From Paractinoplanes rishiriensis (GTDB lineage Bacteria > Actinomycetota > Actinomycetes > Mycobacteriales > Micromonosporaceae): a DNA stretch of 47,921 bases. The stretch lies in the NCBI RefSeq assembly GCF_016862375.1, contig NZ_BOMV01000113.1:1-47921 (forward strand), written 5' to 3'. A model generated the notes under the pieces. That model did no database searches. It saw only the letters and a list, made by a program, of their open reading frames with translations, and was not told the origin of the DNA. The position numbers and the translations under genes were made by a program. Below, one piece after another: positions 1 to 7,830 of the stretch (the stretch's first letter is position 1; every line of letters starts with the position of its first letter).

Positions 1-996
1 ATGGGGTGGGCCGATCTGCGCTCGGCGTGGCGGCTGCCTGGGCGGGCACTGGGCTGGGGTCTGCCGCTCACGCTGGTCGTGACCGCGTTAGCCGCGCACT
101 ACGTGGCCGGGTTGACCTGGCCGGAGTCGCTGCTGATCGGCGCGATCCTGGCACCGACCGACCCGGTGTTCGCGTCCGCGCTGGTCGGTAACGACAAGGT
201 CCCGGCCCGGCTGCGGCACCTGCTCAACGTGGAGTCCGGTGTCAACGACGGACTGGCGCTGCCGTTTGTGATCGTCTTTCTCGCTATCGCGGCTGGTTCC
301 GACGACCTGCACCTGGGTGAGCTTGCCGTGGAGGTGTCGCTGGGCCTGGTCATCGGGGTGGTCATTCCGGGTGCGGCGATTCTGCTGGAGCGGAGCCGGT
401 TCTTCTCCGCGTCGGCGGCGTACGAGCCGCTCAACGGGCTGGCCATCGGCCTGCTGGTCTTGGCCGTGGGGCAGGCGACGCATGCGAACCTGTTCCTGGC
501 GGCGTTCGCGGCAGGTATCACGGTGGCGACGTTCGGGCCGCGGCAGCGTGTCGCGTTCGAGCACTTCGGGGAGAACATCGCCGAGTTGTTGAAGCTGGCC
601 GCGCTGCTGGTGTTCGGCGCGTTGATCTCGCCGGCGTTTCTCGGGGAGATCTCCTGGACGGGGTGGCTGTTCGCGGTCATGGCAATCTTCGTGGCCCGCC
701 CGGTCGCCCTGTGGTTGTCGTTCCTGCGTTCCGGGCTCGGTATGCGGGAGCAGGCCGCAGCGATGTGGTTCGGCCCGAAGGGCTTCGCCTCGGTCGTCTA
801 CGGGCTGATCGTGCTGGAGTCCGGCATCCACGCCGCGGACGAGATCTTCCACCTTGTGGCGGTGACCATCGTGTTGTCGATCCTGCTGCACTCCTCGACC
901 GATGTGGTGGTCGCGCGCGCGTTCGACGAGGAAGCGGAGACGCCCGCCTGGTTCGGTGTCGTCCGTCGCACCGTGCACGCCGTGCGCCGACGGTGA
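1..996 (+). CDS. Na+/H+ antiporter (CPA family), C-terminal part, cut by window edge
   Basis: Integral membrane cation/proton exchanger. The visible 331 residues are mostly hydrophobic helices and contain the family signature APTDPVFASALVG at about residues 51-63, followed by LLNVESGVNDGLALP at about 74-88. In CPA-type exchangers these are the regions that carry ion-binding acidic residues. Base 1 happens to be an ATG, but families of this type have further transmembrane helices before this point, so the gene almost certainly begins left of the window. The reading frame ends at a TGA after an Arg-rich cytoplasmic tail. Which ion is carried cannot be read from the sequence. Confidence 0.85.
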   Translation: MGWADLRSAWRLPGRALGWGLPLTLVVTALAAHYVAGLTWPESLLIGAILAPTDPVFASALVGNDKVPARLRHLLNVESGVNDGLALPFVIVFLAIAAGSDDLHLGELAVEVSLGLVIGVVIPGAAILLERSRFFSASAAYEPLNGLAIGLLVLAVGQATHANLFLAAFAAGITVATFGPRQRVAFEHFGENIAELLKLAALLVFGALISPAFLGEISWTGWLFAVMAIFVARPVALWLSFLRSGLGMREQAAAMWFGPKGFASVVYGLIVLESGIHAADEIFHLVAVTIVLSILLHSSTDVVVARAFDEEAETPAWFGVVRRTVHAVRRR

Positions 997-1172
997 ACGG
1001 GCAGGCTCAGCAGCGCGACCGGATTACCGCAGACGAGCCAGAACCCGACGCTGCCGAACACCTCGGCTGAACAGGTCGTCAGCTTGCGAGCCACGGCGGA
1101 TTCGGTGGGCGCGATGCCTTCGGGGCGTAGGAACTCCGCGCCCAGCATCAGGAACGCCACGGTGATGATCGT
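990..1172 (-). pseudogene. Possible Nramp-like metal transporter remnant
   Basis: On the minus strand an open stretch encodes a hydrophobic segment, TIITVAFLMLGAEFLRPEGI, then a loop and a second hydrophobic piece containing AEVFGSVGFWL. Spacing and wording resemble a helix-loop-helix piece of Nramp-type divalent metal transporters. There is no start, no DPGN-type signature and nothing resembling the rest of the protein; the segment runs into the end of the antiporter gene. It is either a decayed fragment or a chance frame. Its position just past the broken exchanger gene, on the same strand, fits a decayed transporter region. Confidence 0.3.
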
Positions 1173-1254
1173 GCGGCAGCCCTGCGCGGCACCGGAACCG
1201 GAACCGGAACCGGTCCGGTGCCGGAGCAAATAGCCGCTCTGCTGCGGTGCATGT

Positions 1255-2351
1255 TCACGCGGCATGGATCACCAGGAGGATCACCGTTGCGATGTAGACG
1301 ACGGGGATGATGACGCCTTCGAAGCCGATGCCGCGCCGATCGCGCATGATCAACCCGGCGGTGAGGACGACGGTCATCAGGATCGTGGATCCGGCGAGCA
1401 GCAGCGCCGCTGAGGATGCATCCGTTTAGACCGAGCCCCGCAGATAGGTGGCACCGCCAGGAAGATCATCAGCGCGTCGAAAGCGTTGCCGCCGATGATG
1501 TTGCCGATACCGAGGCTCAGGGCGCCGATGCGTACCGCCGCGATGAGGGTGACGAGCTCGGGCAGGGAGGTGATGGCGGTGGTGAGGGTGAATCCGACTG
1601 GCCCGCTGGGAAGTCCGGTGGCCGCCACCACACCGAGACCGCCCTGCCCGATGAGGTATCCGGTGGCGGCCACCACTGCGGCAAGCGCGGCCAGCCGCCA
1701 CCACAGCCGGGTGGTGCTGATTGCGTCGTCGGCGTCGTCGTCCGGCTCGTCCTGGCGGGTGTCGGAGGTCTGCGTCGCCTGCCACATCGGCTTGCGCCGC
1801 AACCGTTGTAGCAGGCGCAGGCCGTACAGGTAGAACAGTGGGATGGCGAGGCTGGCCGGATGGACCCAGCCGAGCCGCAGAGTCGGCGTGGCGTAGGTGA
1901 CCACGGGGATGCAGAGCAGCGCGATGAGAACCAGCGACTGCAGAATATTCTCGAGCGACGCGGCGGCGTGCTCGATGTTCGACCGCCGGTAGAGCAGGTC
2001 GGCGATCGCCAGCCAGACCGTCTGCACCGCGATCCCGCCCAGCGGGTTCGCCAGGGCGAACTGGGCGTCACCGCCGAGCGCGCCGACCACGGTGGTGCCG
2101 ATGCCCGGCAGCGAGGTGACGGCACCCAGCAGCAGTGCCCCGGCGGCGGCCTCGCCCATGCCGGTCCGGTCGGCCAGCACGTCCACCGTCGCCGCCAACC
2201 TGCGGCCCACGGACATGATCACGGCCAATGCGACGACCAGCGCGATCACGCTCGGCAGCAACGGCCACGGCGGACCGCCGATCATGCGAAACGCCTGGCT
2301 CGCCGGTCCGGGCCGGTCGGGCAACCGGTTTGCCCGCGGTTCGACTGCCAT
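1255..2351 (-). pseudogene. Calcium/cation exchanger (CaCA family), frameshifted near the C-terminus
   Basis: Membrane exchanger with the two-fold repeated layout of the Na+/Ca2+ exchanger superfamily. The first half has the alpha-repeat-like GAVTSLPGIGTTVVGALGG and the second half TTAITSLPELVTLIAAVRIG with GNIIGGNAFDALMIF. The halves are joined by an acidic loop (DEPDDDADDA). The main frame reads to about base 1445 and then becomes Arg-rich nonsense ending at 1377. A neighbouring frame resumes sense from about 1455 (YLRGSV), meets a TAA at 1426-1428, and continues as TDASSAALLLAGSTILMTVV through a last hydrophobic helix to a TGA at 1255. One frameshift plus one nonsense codon therefore separate the last roughly 55 residues. 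Translation may start at the ATG at 2351 or at a later Met (MIGGPPWPLLP). Confidence 0.75.
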
Positions 2352-3103
2352 TCATGCCCGGCCCCTACCCGGGCGGGCCTCGATACATCCCCCGCAGCGC
2401 GGCGCCCCGGAGAAAGACGGGCTTGGCCCTGGGAGGGTCAGGCCGCTCCTCAGTTCCCTCGACAGTGCATCCTGCCGGCTCCGTGGACTCTCACCCCGTA
2501 CGGGGCTCTGGTCCGGGCCGTACGGCGGCTGCTGGGGGATACGGTGTGATGCTCTCGGCTGGTATTGGTCGTGCCACCCGGGCTGCGGGCCGCCACTGTC
2601 CTGAACGAGACGGGTTTCGCCGCTTCGCCGCATCTCGGGTGGCTGCACGTTGGGCATTGCCAGCTCCCTTCGCGGGTCACCAGGTGACGCGGGCCAGCCC
2701 AGCCCACGGTTGGCTGATGTGCTGATGACGGCATGCCCGGTGAGCCGCCCAGGAAACAGCGGCGATCGTCCTGGCCGGCCGAGAAATCACCGCCCGCATT
2801 GTTGGACATCCCGGTTTCTCGGAACGGGCTTCGAACGGCCCGGCTGCGATGACAGTCGTTTTGATCTTGTACGTGAATCGTTTGTTCCCGCGACACCGTC
2901 AGTACACAGGGCTCCTCATGCACCGCGAGGTCCTATATGGCTATTCTGGTGAGGCGTGGCCTCTGGTCGCGTCGACTGCCCCAGACTCCGGCGCTCGGTG
3001 CTTATCGCTCGGAGGTGTTGCGGTCATGTGCAGAAGTCGACGTCGCGACCTCACGCGACTGCTCGTGCGGCCGTCGGTTCCGGGTCGGGTGGCGTAGGCC
3101 GGC
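2352..3103. other. Intergenic region, no convincing gene
   Basis: About 750 bases between the exchanger (leftward) and the first GAF-ANTAR gene (rightward). Open frames exist on both strands, but their translations are Arg/Pro-rich and low in hydrophobic order, as expected of shadow frames in high-GC DNA. It must hold the promoters of both flanking genes. No clear -10/-35 pair, tRNA or strong hairpin was recognised. Confidence 0.5.
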
Positions 3104-3811
3104 ATGGACCAGGACAGGGACGACGGTGCGTGGGCGTCGGCGGTGCCGTCACCGCCGGGTGGCGGTGCGGTGAGCCGGTTGCAGACGCTGTGCGCGGACG
3201 CGACCCGGGCGCTGTCGGCCGTGGGCGTCGGGGTGAGCGTGATGGCCGCCGACGGCGGGTACGGCATGGCCGCCGCGTCGGATCTGGCCACCGAGCGTAT
3301 CGAAGAGTTGCAGTTCACCTTCGGGGAAGGTCCTTGCGTCGACGCGTTCGCGTCCCGCCGCCCGGTGCTGATCGCCGACCTGGACGACCAGGGGGCACGA
3401 CGGTGGCCGGTCTACACCCCGGCCGTGTACAAGGCTGGGATCCGGGCGGTGTTCGCGTTTCCCCTGCAGGTCGGCGCGGCTCAGCTCGGCGTCCTCGACG
3501 TGTTCCGCACCCATGCCGGGACGCTGTCCAGGGCCGAGATCGGCCAGGCCGTCGCCTTCAGCGATCTCGCGGTGACGACGCTGCTGGACGGTCAGGACCA
3601 GGCCCACGGCGAGCACGATGTCGACGGGGCTATCGAACACGGGGCGGCGCTGTGGCAGGCCCAGGGCATGGTGATGGTGATGCTCGGCGTCACCCTCGCC
3701 GAGGCGCTGGTCCGGCTACGCGCTCACGCCTACACCACCGGCCGCCGGCTTTCCGAGGTCGCCGCGGACGTCGTCGCGGGCCGGCTGCACTTCGATCGTG
3801 ATCACTCGTGA
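3104..3811 (+). CDS. GAF and ANTAR domain regulator, cassette copy 1, first gene
   Basis: Soluble 235-residue protein. Residues about 25-160 form a GAF-like sensor domain; the segment EELQFTFGEGPCVDAF and the strand AVFAFPLQVGAAQLGVLDVF are typical. Residues about 175-232 form an ANTAR domain (WQAQGMVMVMLGVTLAEAL, then RLRAHAYTTGRRLSEVA). ANTAR domains bind paired RNA hairpins and prevent transcription termination, so a signal-responsive antiterminator role is expected. The ligand is unknown. It lies 37 bases ahead of a second GAF-ANTAR gene, presumably in one operon. The pair at 6243-7803 is a paralogous copy of this pair. The ATG at 3104 was chosen because it directly precedes the domain and no better-placed start follows. 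Confidence 0.88.
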   Translation: MDQDRDDGAWASAVPSPPGGGAVSRLQTLCADATRALSAVGVGVSVMAADGGYGMAAASDLATERIEELQFTFGEGPCVDAFASRRPVLIADLDDQGARRWPVYTPAVYKAGIRAVFAFPLQVGAAQLGVLDVFRTHAGTLSRAEIGQAVAFSDLAVTTLLDGQDQAHGEHDVDGAIEHGAALWQAQGMVMVMLGVTLAEALVRLRAHAYTTGRRLSEVAADVVAGRLHFDRDHS

Positions 3812-3848
3812 ACGCACGTCACCAGACCAAGGAAGGCCGGGGGTAGCC

Positions 3849-4592
3849 ATGACCACCGTATCCGCGCAGCGCCTCGCGAAGGTCTTCGTCGAGGTCGCCG
3901 ACACCCTCGTCGACGAGTTCGACCTGATCGAGTTCCTGCAGATGCTCGCCGGACGCATCGCCGGGCTGACCGACAACAACACTGTAGGGATCCTGCTCGC
4001 CGACCCGAAGCGGCGGCTGCACTTCATGGCGGCTTCCGACGAGACCACCAAGTTCCTCGAGCTGTTCCAGCTCCAGCTCCAGGACGGGCCGTGTGTCGAG
4101 GCGTTCCACGACGGCGAACCGGTCATCAACACTGACCTCACCGCCGCCGAGGCCGCAGCCAGATGGCCGCGGTTCGCCCCGCACGCCGCCGAGGCCGGCT
4201 TCCGGTCGGTACACGCGTTCCCGCTGCGCCTGCGTCAGGAGATCATCGGCGTGTTGGGGCTGTTCGGCGACACCGTCGGTGACCTCGACGACAGTGACGT
4301 GCAGATCGTGCAGGCCCTTGCCGATGTCGCCGCGATCAGTCTGCTGCAGGAGCGCACCATTCGACGCTCCGAAGTCCTCACCGAACAGCTGCAGGGCGCG
4401 TTGAACAGCCGTATCGTCATCGAGCAGGCCAAGGGTGCCATCGCGCAAATCCACGGCGTCGATGTCGACGCGGCGTTCGAGCTGATCCGCGGCTACGCCC
4501 GCCGCACCAACCGCCGCCTCAGCGAGCTCGCGTACACCGTGGTGACCGACCTGGCCAGCCTGCCTGAACTCGCTCATCCCCGCTCACGCTGA
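3849..4592 (+). CDS. GAF and ANTAR domain regulator, cassette copy 1, second gene
   Basis: 247-residue soluble protein. It has a GAF-like domain at about residues 10-165 (FQLQLQDGPCVEAFHDGEPV, then VHAFPLRLRQEIIGVLGLFG) and an ANTAR domain at about 178-240 (LNSRIVIEQAKGAIAQIHG, then RGYARRTNRRLSELAY). The frame is open from 3798, but the ATG at 3849 is preferred: it follows a purine-rich GGAAGG, and the paralogue at 7072 starts at the matching residue with nearly the same words (TVSAQ..A..FVEVADTLVDEFD). The 3' end overlaps the convergent STAS gene by 19 bases. It is expected to act as an RNA-binding antiterminator, perhaps as a heterodimer with the preceding gene product; the heterodimer is inference. 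Confidence 0.88.
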   Translation: MTTVSAQRLAKVFVEVADTLVDEFDLIEFLQMLAGRIAGLTDNNTVGILLADPKRRLHFMAASDETTKFLELFQLQLQDGPCVEAFHDGEPVINTDLTAAEAAARWPRFAPHAAEAGFRSVHAFPLRLRQEIIGVLGLFGDTVGDLDDSDVQIVQALADVAAISLLQERTIRRSEVLTEQLQGALNSRIVIEQAKGAIAQIHGVDVDAAFELIRGYARRTNRRLSELAYTVVTDLASLPELAHPRSR

Positions 4593-5065
4593 CCGGGCCC
4601 GTCCACGGCCCGAGGCGCTGCCCGCCGCGCCCCGGCCGCGGGAGCGGGGGTGAGCGCCGGGCACATGCCGGTGAGGTGCAGGACCTGTCGTACCAGGCCC
4701 TGAGCACGGATGACGCCAAACGACGCGTCGGCCCGCAGGGCGGCGTCCCGGCCCCGCAGCAGGGCGGTCAGGGCGGCCATGTCGAGAAACGGCATCCGGT
4801 CCAGATCAACGACGACCCGGGTCACCCGGTAGGCGGTGAGCGCCGCGGTGAGGTCATCGGCGGTGTCCATGACCAGTTCCCCGGCGACGGCGATGATGGC
4901 GACCCCGCACCGGTCCACGTCCGTGGTGATGCGCACAGATGTCACGGCGGCGTCGCCCGGTGAAGCGGTGGCGGCCAGGACCGGCGTCGCACGAGCCGTG
5001 TGACCCGCGGCGATCCGCTGGCCCGAAGCCGGCGCGTCAACAGCGTCCACGGCTGCCGTCCTCAA
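4574..5065 (-). CDS. STAS domain protein (anti-anti-sigma-like), phospho-site Ser absent
   Basis: 163-residue protein with a STAS fold core at about residues 42-135 (VAIIAVAGELVMDTADDLTAAL, then VVVDLDRMPFLDMAALTALLRG). STAS proteins of the SpoIIAA type are released or bound by a HATPase anti-sigma kinase according to phosphorylation of a Ser in the motif D-S-S/A-G. Here the equivalent position reads LDMAAL, with no Ser or Thr, so classical phospho-switching looks impossible. It follows the STAS gene 5037-5420 on the same strand with a 29-base overlap, so the two are probably co-translated. The N-terminal 40 residues are Ala-rich and may not belong; a later GTG start is possible. The C-terminal tail is Pro/Ala/Arg-rich. 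Confidence 0.75.
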   Translation of the reverse strand: MRTAAVDAVDAPASGQRIAAGHTARATPVLAATASPGDAAVTSVRITTDVDRCGVAIIAVAGELVMDTADDLTAALTAYRVTRVVVDLDRMPFLDMAALTALLRGRDAALRADASFGVIRAQGLVRQVLHLTGMCPALTPAPAAGARRAAPRAVDGPGQRERG

Positions 5066-5420
5066 GATCCAATGCCAGCCCGGCCGGGTGAGAACTGATC
5101 ATCAAGATCTGCGTCATGCCGGCCGCATCCAGGACCCACTGGTGCATGGGCCCAGGACGGCACACCGTCACCGGCATCGCCTGCGGCAGGACACCGACGA
5201 GTCGGGCGAGGAAGTGGGCAAGCGTGGACCCCGCGAAGGCAACCTCGCCAAGATCCACGAAGACGCGTTCGGGCGTGAGGGCCGCAACCCGGGCGACAAC
5301 CTCGCTCAGCGCCGGCTCCGCGTCCGCGTCGAGATCACCAGCCACACGGACGTTCACAAGCCGTTGCTGCGGCGCTGCCGCGACTACGACGGCACAACCG
5401 GATGTTGAGTACTGGGTCAT
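5037..5420 (-). CDS. STAS domain protein (anti-anti-sigma-like)
   Basis: 127-residue STAS-type protein: LVNVRVAGDLDADAEPALSE, then VFVDLGEVAFAGSTLAHFLARL. The candidate phospho-site segment FAGSTLAHF keeps Ser-Thr, unlike its downstream partner. The stretch VTVCRPGPMHQWVLDAAGM closely matches ICRPGPMTRQILEDAGV in the STAS gene at 10273, so those two are paralogues. It is the first gene of a two-gene leftward operon, overlapping the next by 29 bases, and points away from a gene-poor region. It probably takes part in the same partner-switching circuit as the STAS-HATPase fusion at 7831; that link is inference from proximity. Confidence 0.78.
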   Translation of the reverse strand: MTQYSTSGCAVVVAAAPQQRLVNVRVAGDLDADAEPALSEVVARVAALTPERVFVDLGEVAFAGSTLAHFLARLVGVLPQAMPVTVCRPGPMHQWVLDAAGMTQILMISSHPAGLALDLEDGSRGRC

Positions 5421-6242
5421 GGCCTACCCCTTTAGGCGCTGCGACGCACGCCGGGGTCTGAGGCGACGACCGATGCAGGCCGCATCGACGACAGTGCGCG
5501 TAGAACCCTGCCGGCGCACTCAGCGGCCGGAACTGGTGCGTCGACAACGAACGTGCGACCAGGAGCAAATTGATCTAGAAGCCGCGGCGGCGGTCACCCG
5601 GAATGCTCTTCCCGCGCGTGGTGGGCGGACGCGATGCGAAGCCGGACCGCGGGGATGAACTCGGCGACCGTGGCCATCCACCACGGCCGCGAAGCCGAAC
5701 TGCCTGGCATCGACCGCGAGTGGCAAGAAATCTCCATCTTCTGCCCGCATCTGCTGCGCTCGCGCTGGCGCTTGTCGACGCCCGTCTGCTCGACCGGTTC
5801 TCGACGACAAGGACCTCGCCGGTCGGCTCACCGAGCACGACCTGCGCGGGCTGACGCCGCTGTCTGGTCCAGGGCGGCGCTGCACCGCACGTTCGAGCTC
5901 GCCCTGGAAAAGCGCATCGACTACTACCGCGGCACGGCCCCCGCGGTGTTCGCGGCGATGGCTGGATCAGCGAAGATCCGGTGCCGCCGACCGCGGCCGG
6001 TGCCCGGGGAATGTCCTTACCGGTCAGCGGCGGTTCGCCGAATCGAGGCGGGCGCCCCCACCAGGGGCGTGCACCCGGTGGCGTGCCCGGTCGGCTGGCG
6101 TATCCGGTCTCGGGCCGATGGCGTGTCTGGGGGCGGGAGCCGTTGAGGGGGCCTCGGATGGTTTGTAGGCTGTGGCGTATTCGTCCCCTTTTTGCTGCCC
6201 GGTTTGTTGGTGGGCGTTGGCGTGGAGGTGTCGCTGTGTCAC
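5421..6242. other. Gene-poor region with possible transposon debris
   Basis: About 820 bases between the leftward STAS operon and the second GAF-ANTAR pair. Long open frames on both strands give Arg/Pro-rich translations with no family likeness. The one readable piece is the interrupted stretch at 5776-5940, listed separately. The last 100 bases (about 6150-6240) are noticeably richer in T, consistent with promoter DNA for the gene at 6243. Confidence 0.45.
5776..5940 (+). pseudogene. Possible Tn3-family transposase C-terminal remnant
   Basis: Reading across three frames gives VDARLLDRF, then DDKDLAGRLTEHDLRGLTPL, then FWSRAALHRTFELALEKRID. The order (acidic helix, RxLTPLFW, a short aromatic/Gly turn, then F-L-L-RID) resembles the extreme C-terminus of Tn3-type transposases. 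Two single-base frameshifts would be required. The match is short and made by eye, so it could be another family or chance. No terminal inverted repeat was found. Confidence 0.3.
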
Positions 6243-7034
6243 ATGGCGAGCAGGGTGGCCGCGCCGGTTCGGTGGGGCCTCGCCGTGCCGGCGGGGGCTG
6301 CAAGTGGGGTGGTCGTCGTGGATGATCGGGTCGGCAGGATCCGCAGCTTGATCGATGTTGAGTCGCGTGCGCCGGACGGCGGGGCCGGGTTGTTGTACCG
6401 GGTGTGTACCGCCGCCGCGCACACGTTGGCGGCTGCGGGTGCCGGGATCAGCGTGATGACCGAGCCGGGGACCCGGGGCGTTTATGCCGCGTCGGACCCG
6501 TTGACCGAATACATCGAGGAGCTGCAGTTCGTCCTCGGCGAGGGGCCCTGCTGGGAGGCGTTCTCGGCGCGGCGCCCGGTGCTGGTGCCGGACCTCGGCG
6601 AGGTGGCACCGTCGCGCTGGCCGATGTATGTCCCGGCTGTCCAGGACAAAGGGTTCCGGGCGGTCTTCTCGTTCCCGCTGCAGCTGGGAGCCGTGCGTCT
6701 CGGGGTCCTCGACGTTTTCCGCCGCCGGGCCGGGTCGCTGACCGGCGACGAGCTCGCCGACGGGTTCGCCTTCGCGACCGTGACCATGACGGCGTTACTC
6801 GACCAGCACGAGGACGCCACGTCGGCGGGCCTCGGTGACGGTCTCGCCGACACCGGTGAGCACCGGGCCGAGTTGTTCCAGGCCCAAGGCATGGTCATGG
6901 TCCAGTTGGGGGTTTCCATCGGTGAGGCGATGACCCGGATGAGGGCGTACGCGTTCGCGCATGGCCGCCGCCTGGACGAGGTGGCCCGCGACGTGGTCGC
7001 CCGCCGGCTGAGCTTCGACCAGGACCGTCCATGA
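6243..7034 (+). CDS. GAF and ANTAR domain regulator, cassette copy 2, first gene
   Basis: Paralogue of the gene at 3104. The GAF-like part contains EELQFVLGEGPCWEAFSARRP and AVFSFPLQLGAVRLGVLDVF; the ANTAR part contains FQAQGMVMVQLGVSIGEAM and RMRAYAFAHGRRLDEVARDV. Expected role: ligand-sensing RNA-binding antiterminator in the cytoplasm. The start is uncertain. The frame is open from 6192 (TTG). The ATG at 6243 has a GGAGG about 14 bases upstream; GTG codons at 6309 and 6318 are nearer to where the paralogue begins. The ATG is listed because it has the best start codon and ribosome-binding signal together. It is followed after exactly 37 bases by the second gene, the same gap as in copy 1. 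Confidence 0.85.
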   Translation: MASRVAAPVRWGLAVPAGAASGVVVVDDRVGRIRSLIDVESRAPDGGAGLLYRVCTAAAHTLAAAGAGISVMTEPGTRGVYAASDPLTEYIEELQFVLGEGPCWEAFSARRPVLVPDLGEVAPSRWPMYVPAVQDKGFRAVFSFPLQLGAVRLGVLDVFRRRAGSLTGDELADGFAFATVTMTALLDQHEDATSAGLGDGLADTGEHRAELFQAQGMVMVQLGVSIGEAMTRMRAYAFAHGRRLDEVARDVVARRLSFDQDRP

Positions 7035-7071
7035 CCGCATACGTGAGCGCCGGCCAGGCCGGGAGGCAGCC

Positions 7072-7803
7072 ATGATGACCGTATCCGCGCAGAAACTGGC
7101 GATGATCTTCGTCGAGGTCGCCGACACGCTGGTCGACGAGTTCGACGTGCTCGACTACATGCACATGATCGCTGAGCGGGTCGCCGAGTTGACCGGGGCT
7201 GCGGCTGTCGGGATGCTGCTGGCCGACCAGCACGGCCGGCTGGAGTTCGTCGCCGGGTCGAGCGAGAACGTCACTCTGGTGGAACTGTTCGTGGTGCAGA
7301 ACGAGGAAGGGCCTTGTCTGGAGGCTTTCCGGACCGGCGAGCCGGTCGTCAATGTGGACCTGGCCGGCGCGGCCGGCCGGTGGCCCCGCTTCGCGCCGCT
7401 GGCCGTCGCGGCGGGTTTCCCGTCGGTGCATGCCTTCCCGCTGCGGCTGCGCCGGCAGGTGATCGGCACGTTGAACGTATTCGGTGACGTCGCCGGGCAG
7501 GGTTTCGACAGCGACGACGCCTCGATCGTTCAGGCTCTGGCCGACACGGCCACCATCGGTTTGCTGCAGGAACGCGCTGTCCGTCGCGGTGAGACGCTCA
7601 CTGAACAGCTGCAGGGGGCGCTGAACAGCCGGATCGTCATCGAGCAGGCCAAAGGCGCGGTCGCGCAGGCCCGCGGTATCAGCGTCGACGACGCGTTCAC
7701 CGTCATCCGCGGGTACGGCCGAAACAACAACCGCCGGCTGAGCGAGGTCGCCTACGCCGTCGTCACCGACCCGCGCAGCCTGCAGCAACTCCTCACCGCG
7801 TGA
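7072..7803 (+). CDS. GAF and ANTAR domain regulator, cassette copy 2, second gene
   Basis: 243-residue paralogue of the gene at 3849, nearly word for word in the ANTAR region (LTEQLQGALNSRIVIEQAKG, then GYGRNNNRRLSEVAYAVVTD) and similar through the GAF part (NEEGPCLEAFRTGEPVVNVD, VHAFPLRLRRQVIGTLNVFG). GGGAGG lies directly upstream of the start; two consecutive ATG codons (7072, 7075) are possible starts. It is presumably co-transcribed with 6243-7034. It converges on the STAS-HATPase gene with only 27 bases between stop codons and no obvious hairpin there. Confidence 0.88.
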   Translation: MMTVSAQKLAMIFVEVADTLVDEFDVLDYMHMIAERVAELTGAAAVGMLLADQHGRLEFVAGSSENVTLVELFVVQNEEGPCLEAFRTGEPVVNVDLAGAAGRWPRFAPLAVAAGFPSVHAFPLRLRRQVIGTLNVFGDVAGQGFDSDDASIVQALADTATIGLLQERAVRRGETLTEQLQGALNSRIVIEQAKGAVAQARGISVDDAFTVIRGYGRNNNRRLSEVAYAVVTDPRSLQQLLTA

Positions 7804-7830
7804 CGCCCGGTCCAGGACGCCCGGTGTGGG

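Noticed and set aside
1192..1217. Short (ACCGGA)n tandem repeat
   Set aside because: Only about three units in GC-rich intergenic DNA; no larger structure around it.
3819..4577. 252-residue minus-strand frame opposite a GAF-ANTAR gene
   Set aside because: Exact antisense shadow of a clear coding gene.
5575..6303. 242-residue minus-strand open frame
   Set aside because: Pro/Arg-rich with no domain; no ribosome-binding site; overlaps promoter-like DNA of the gene at 6243.
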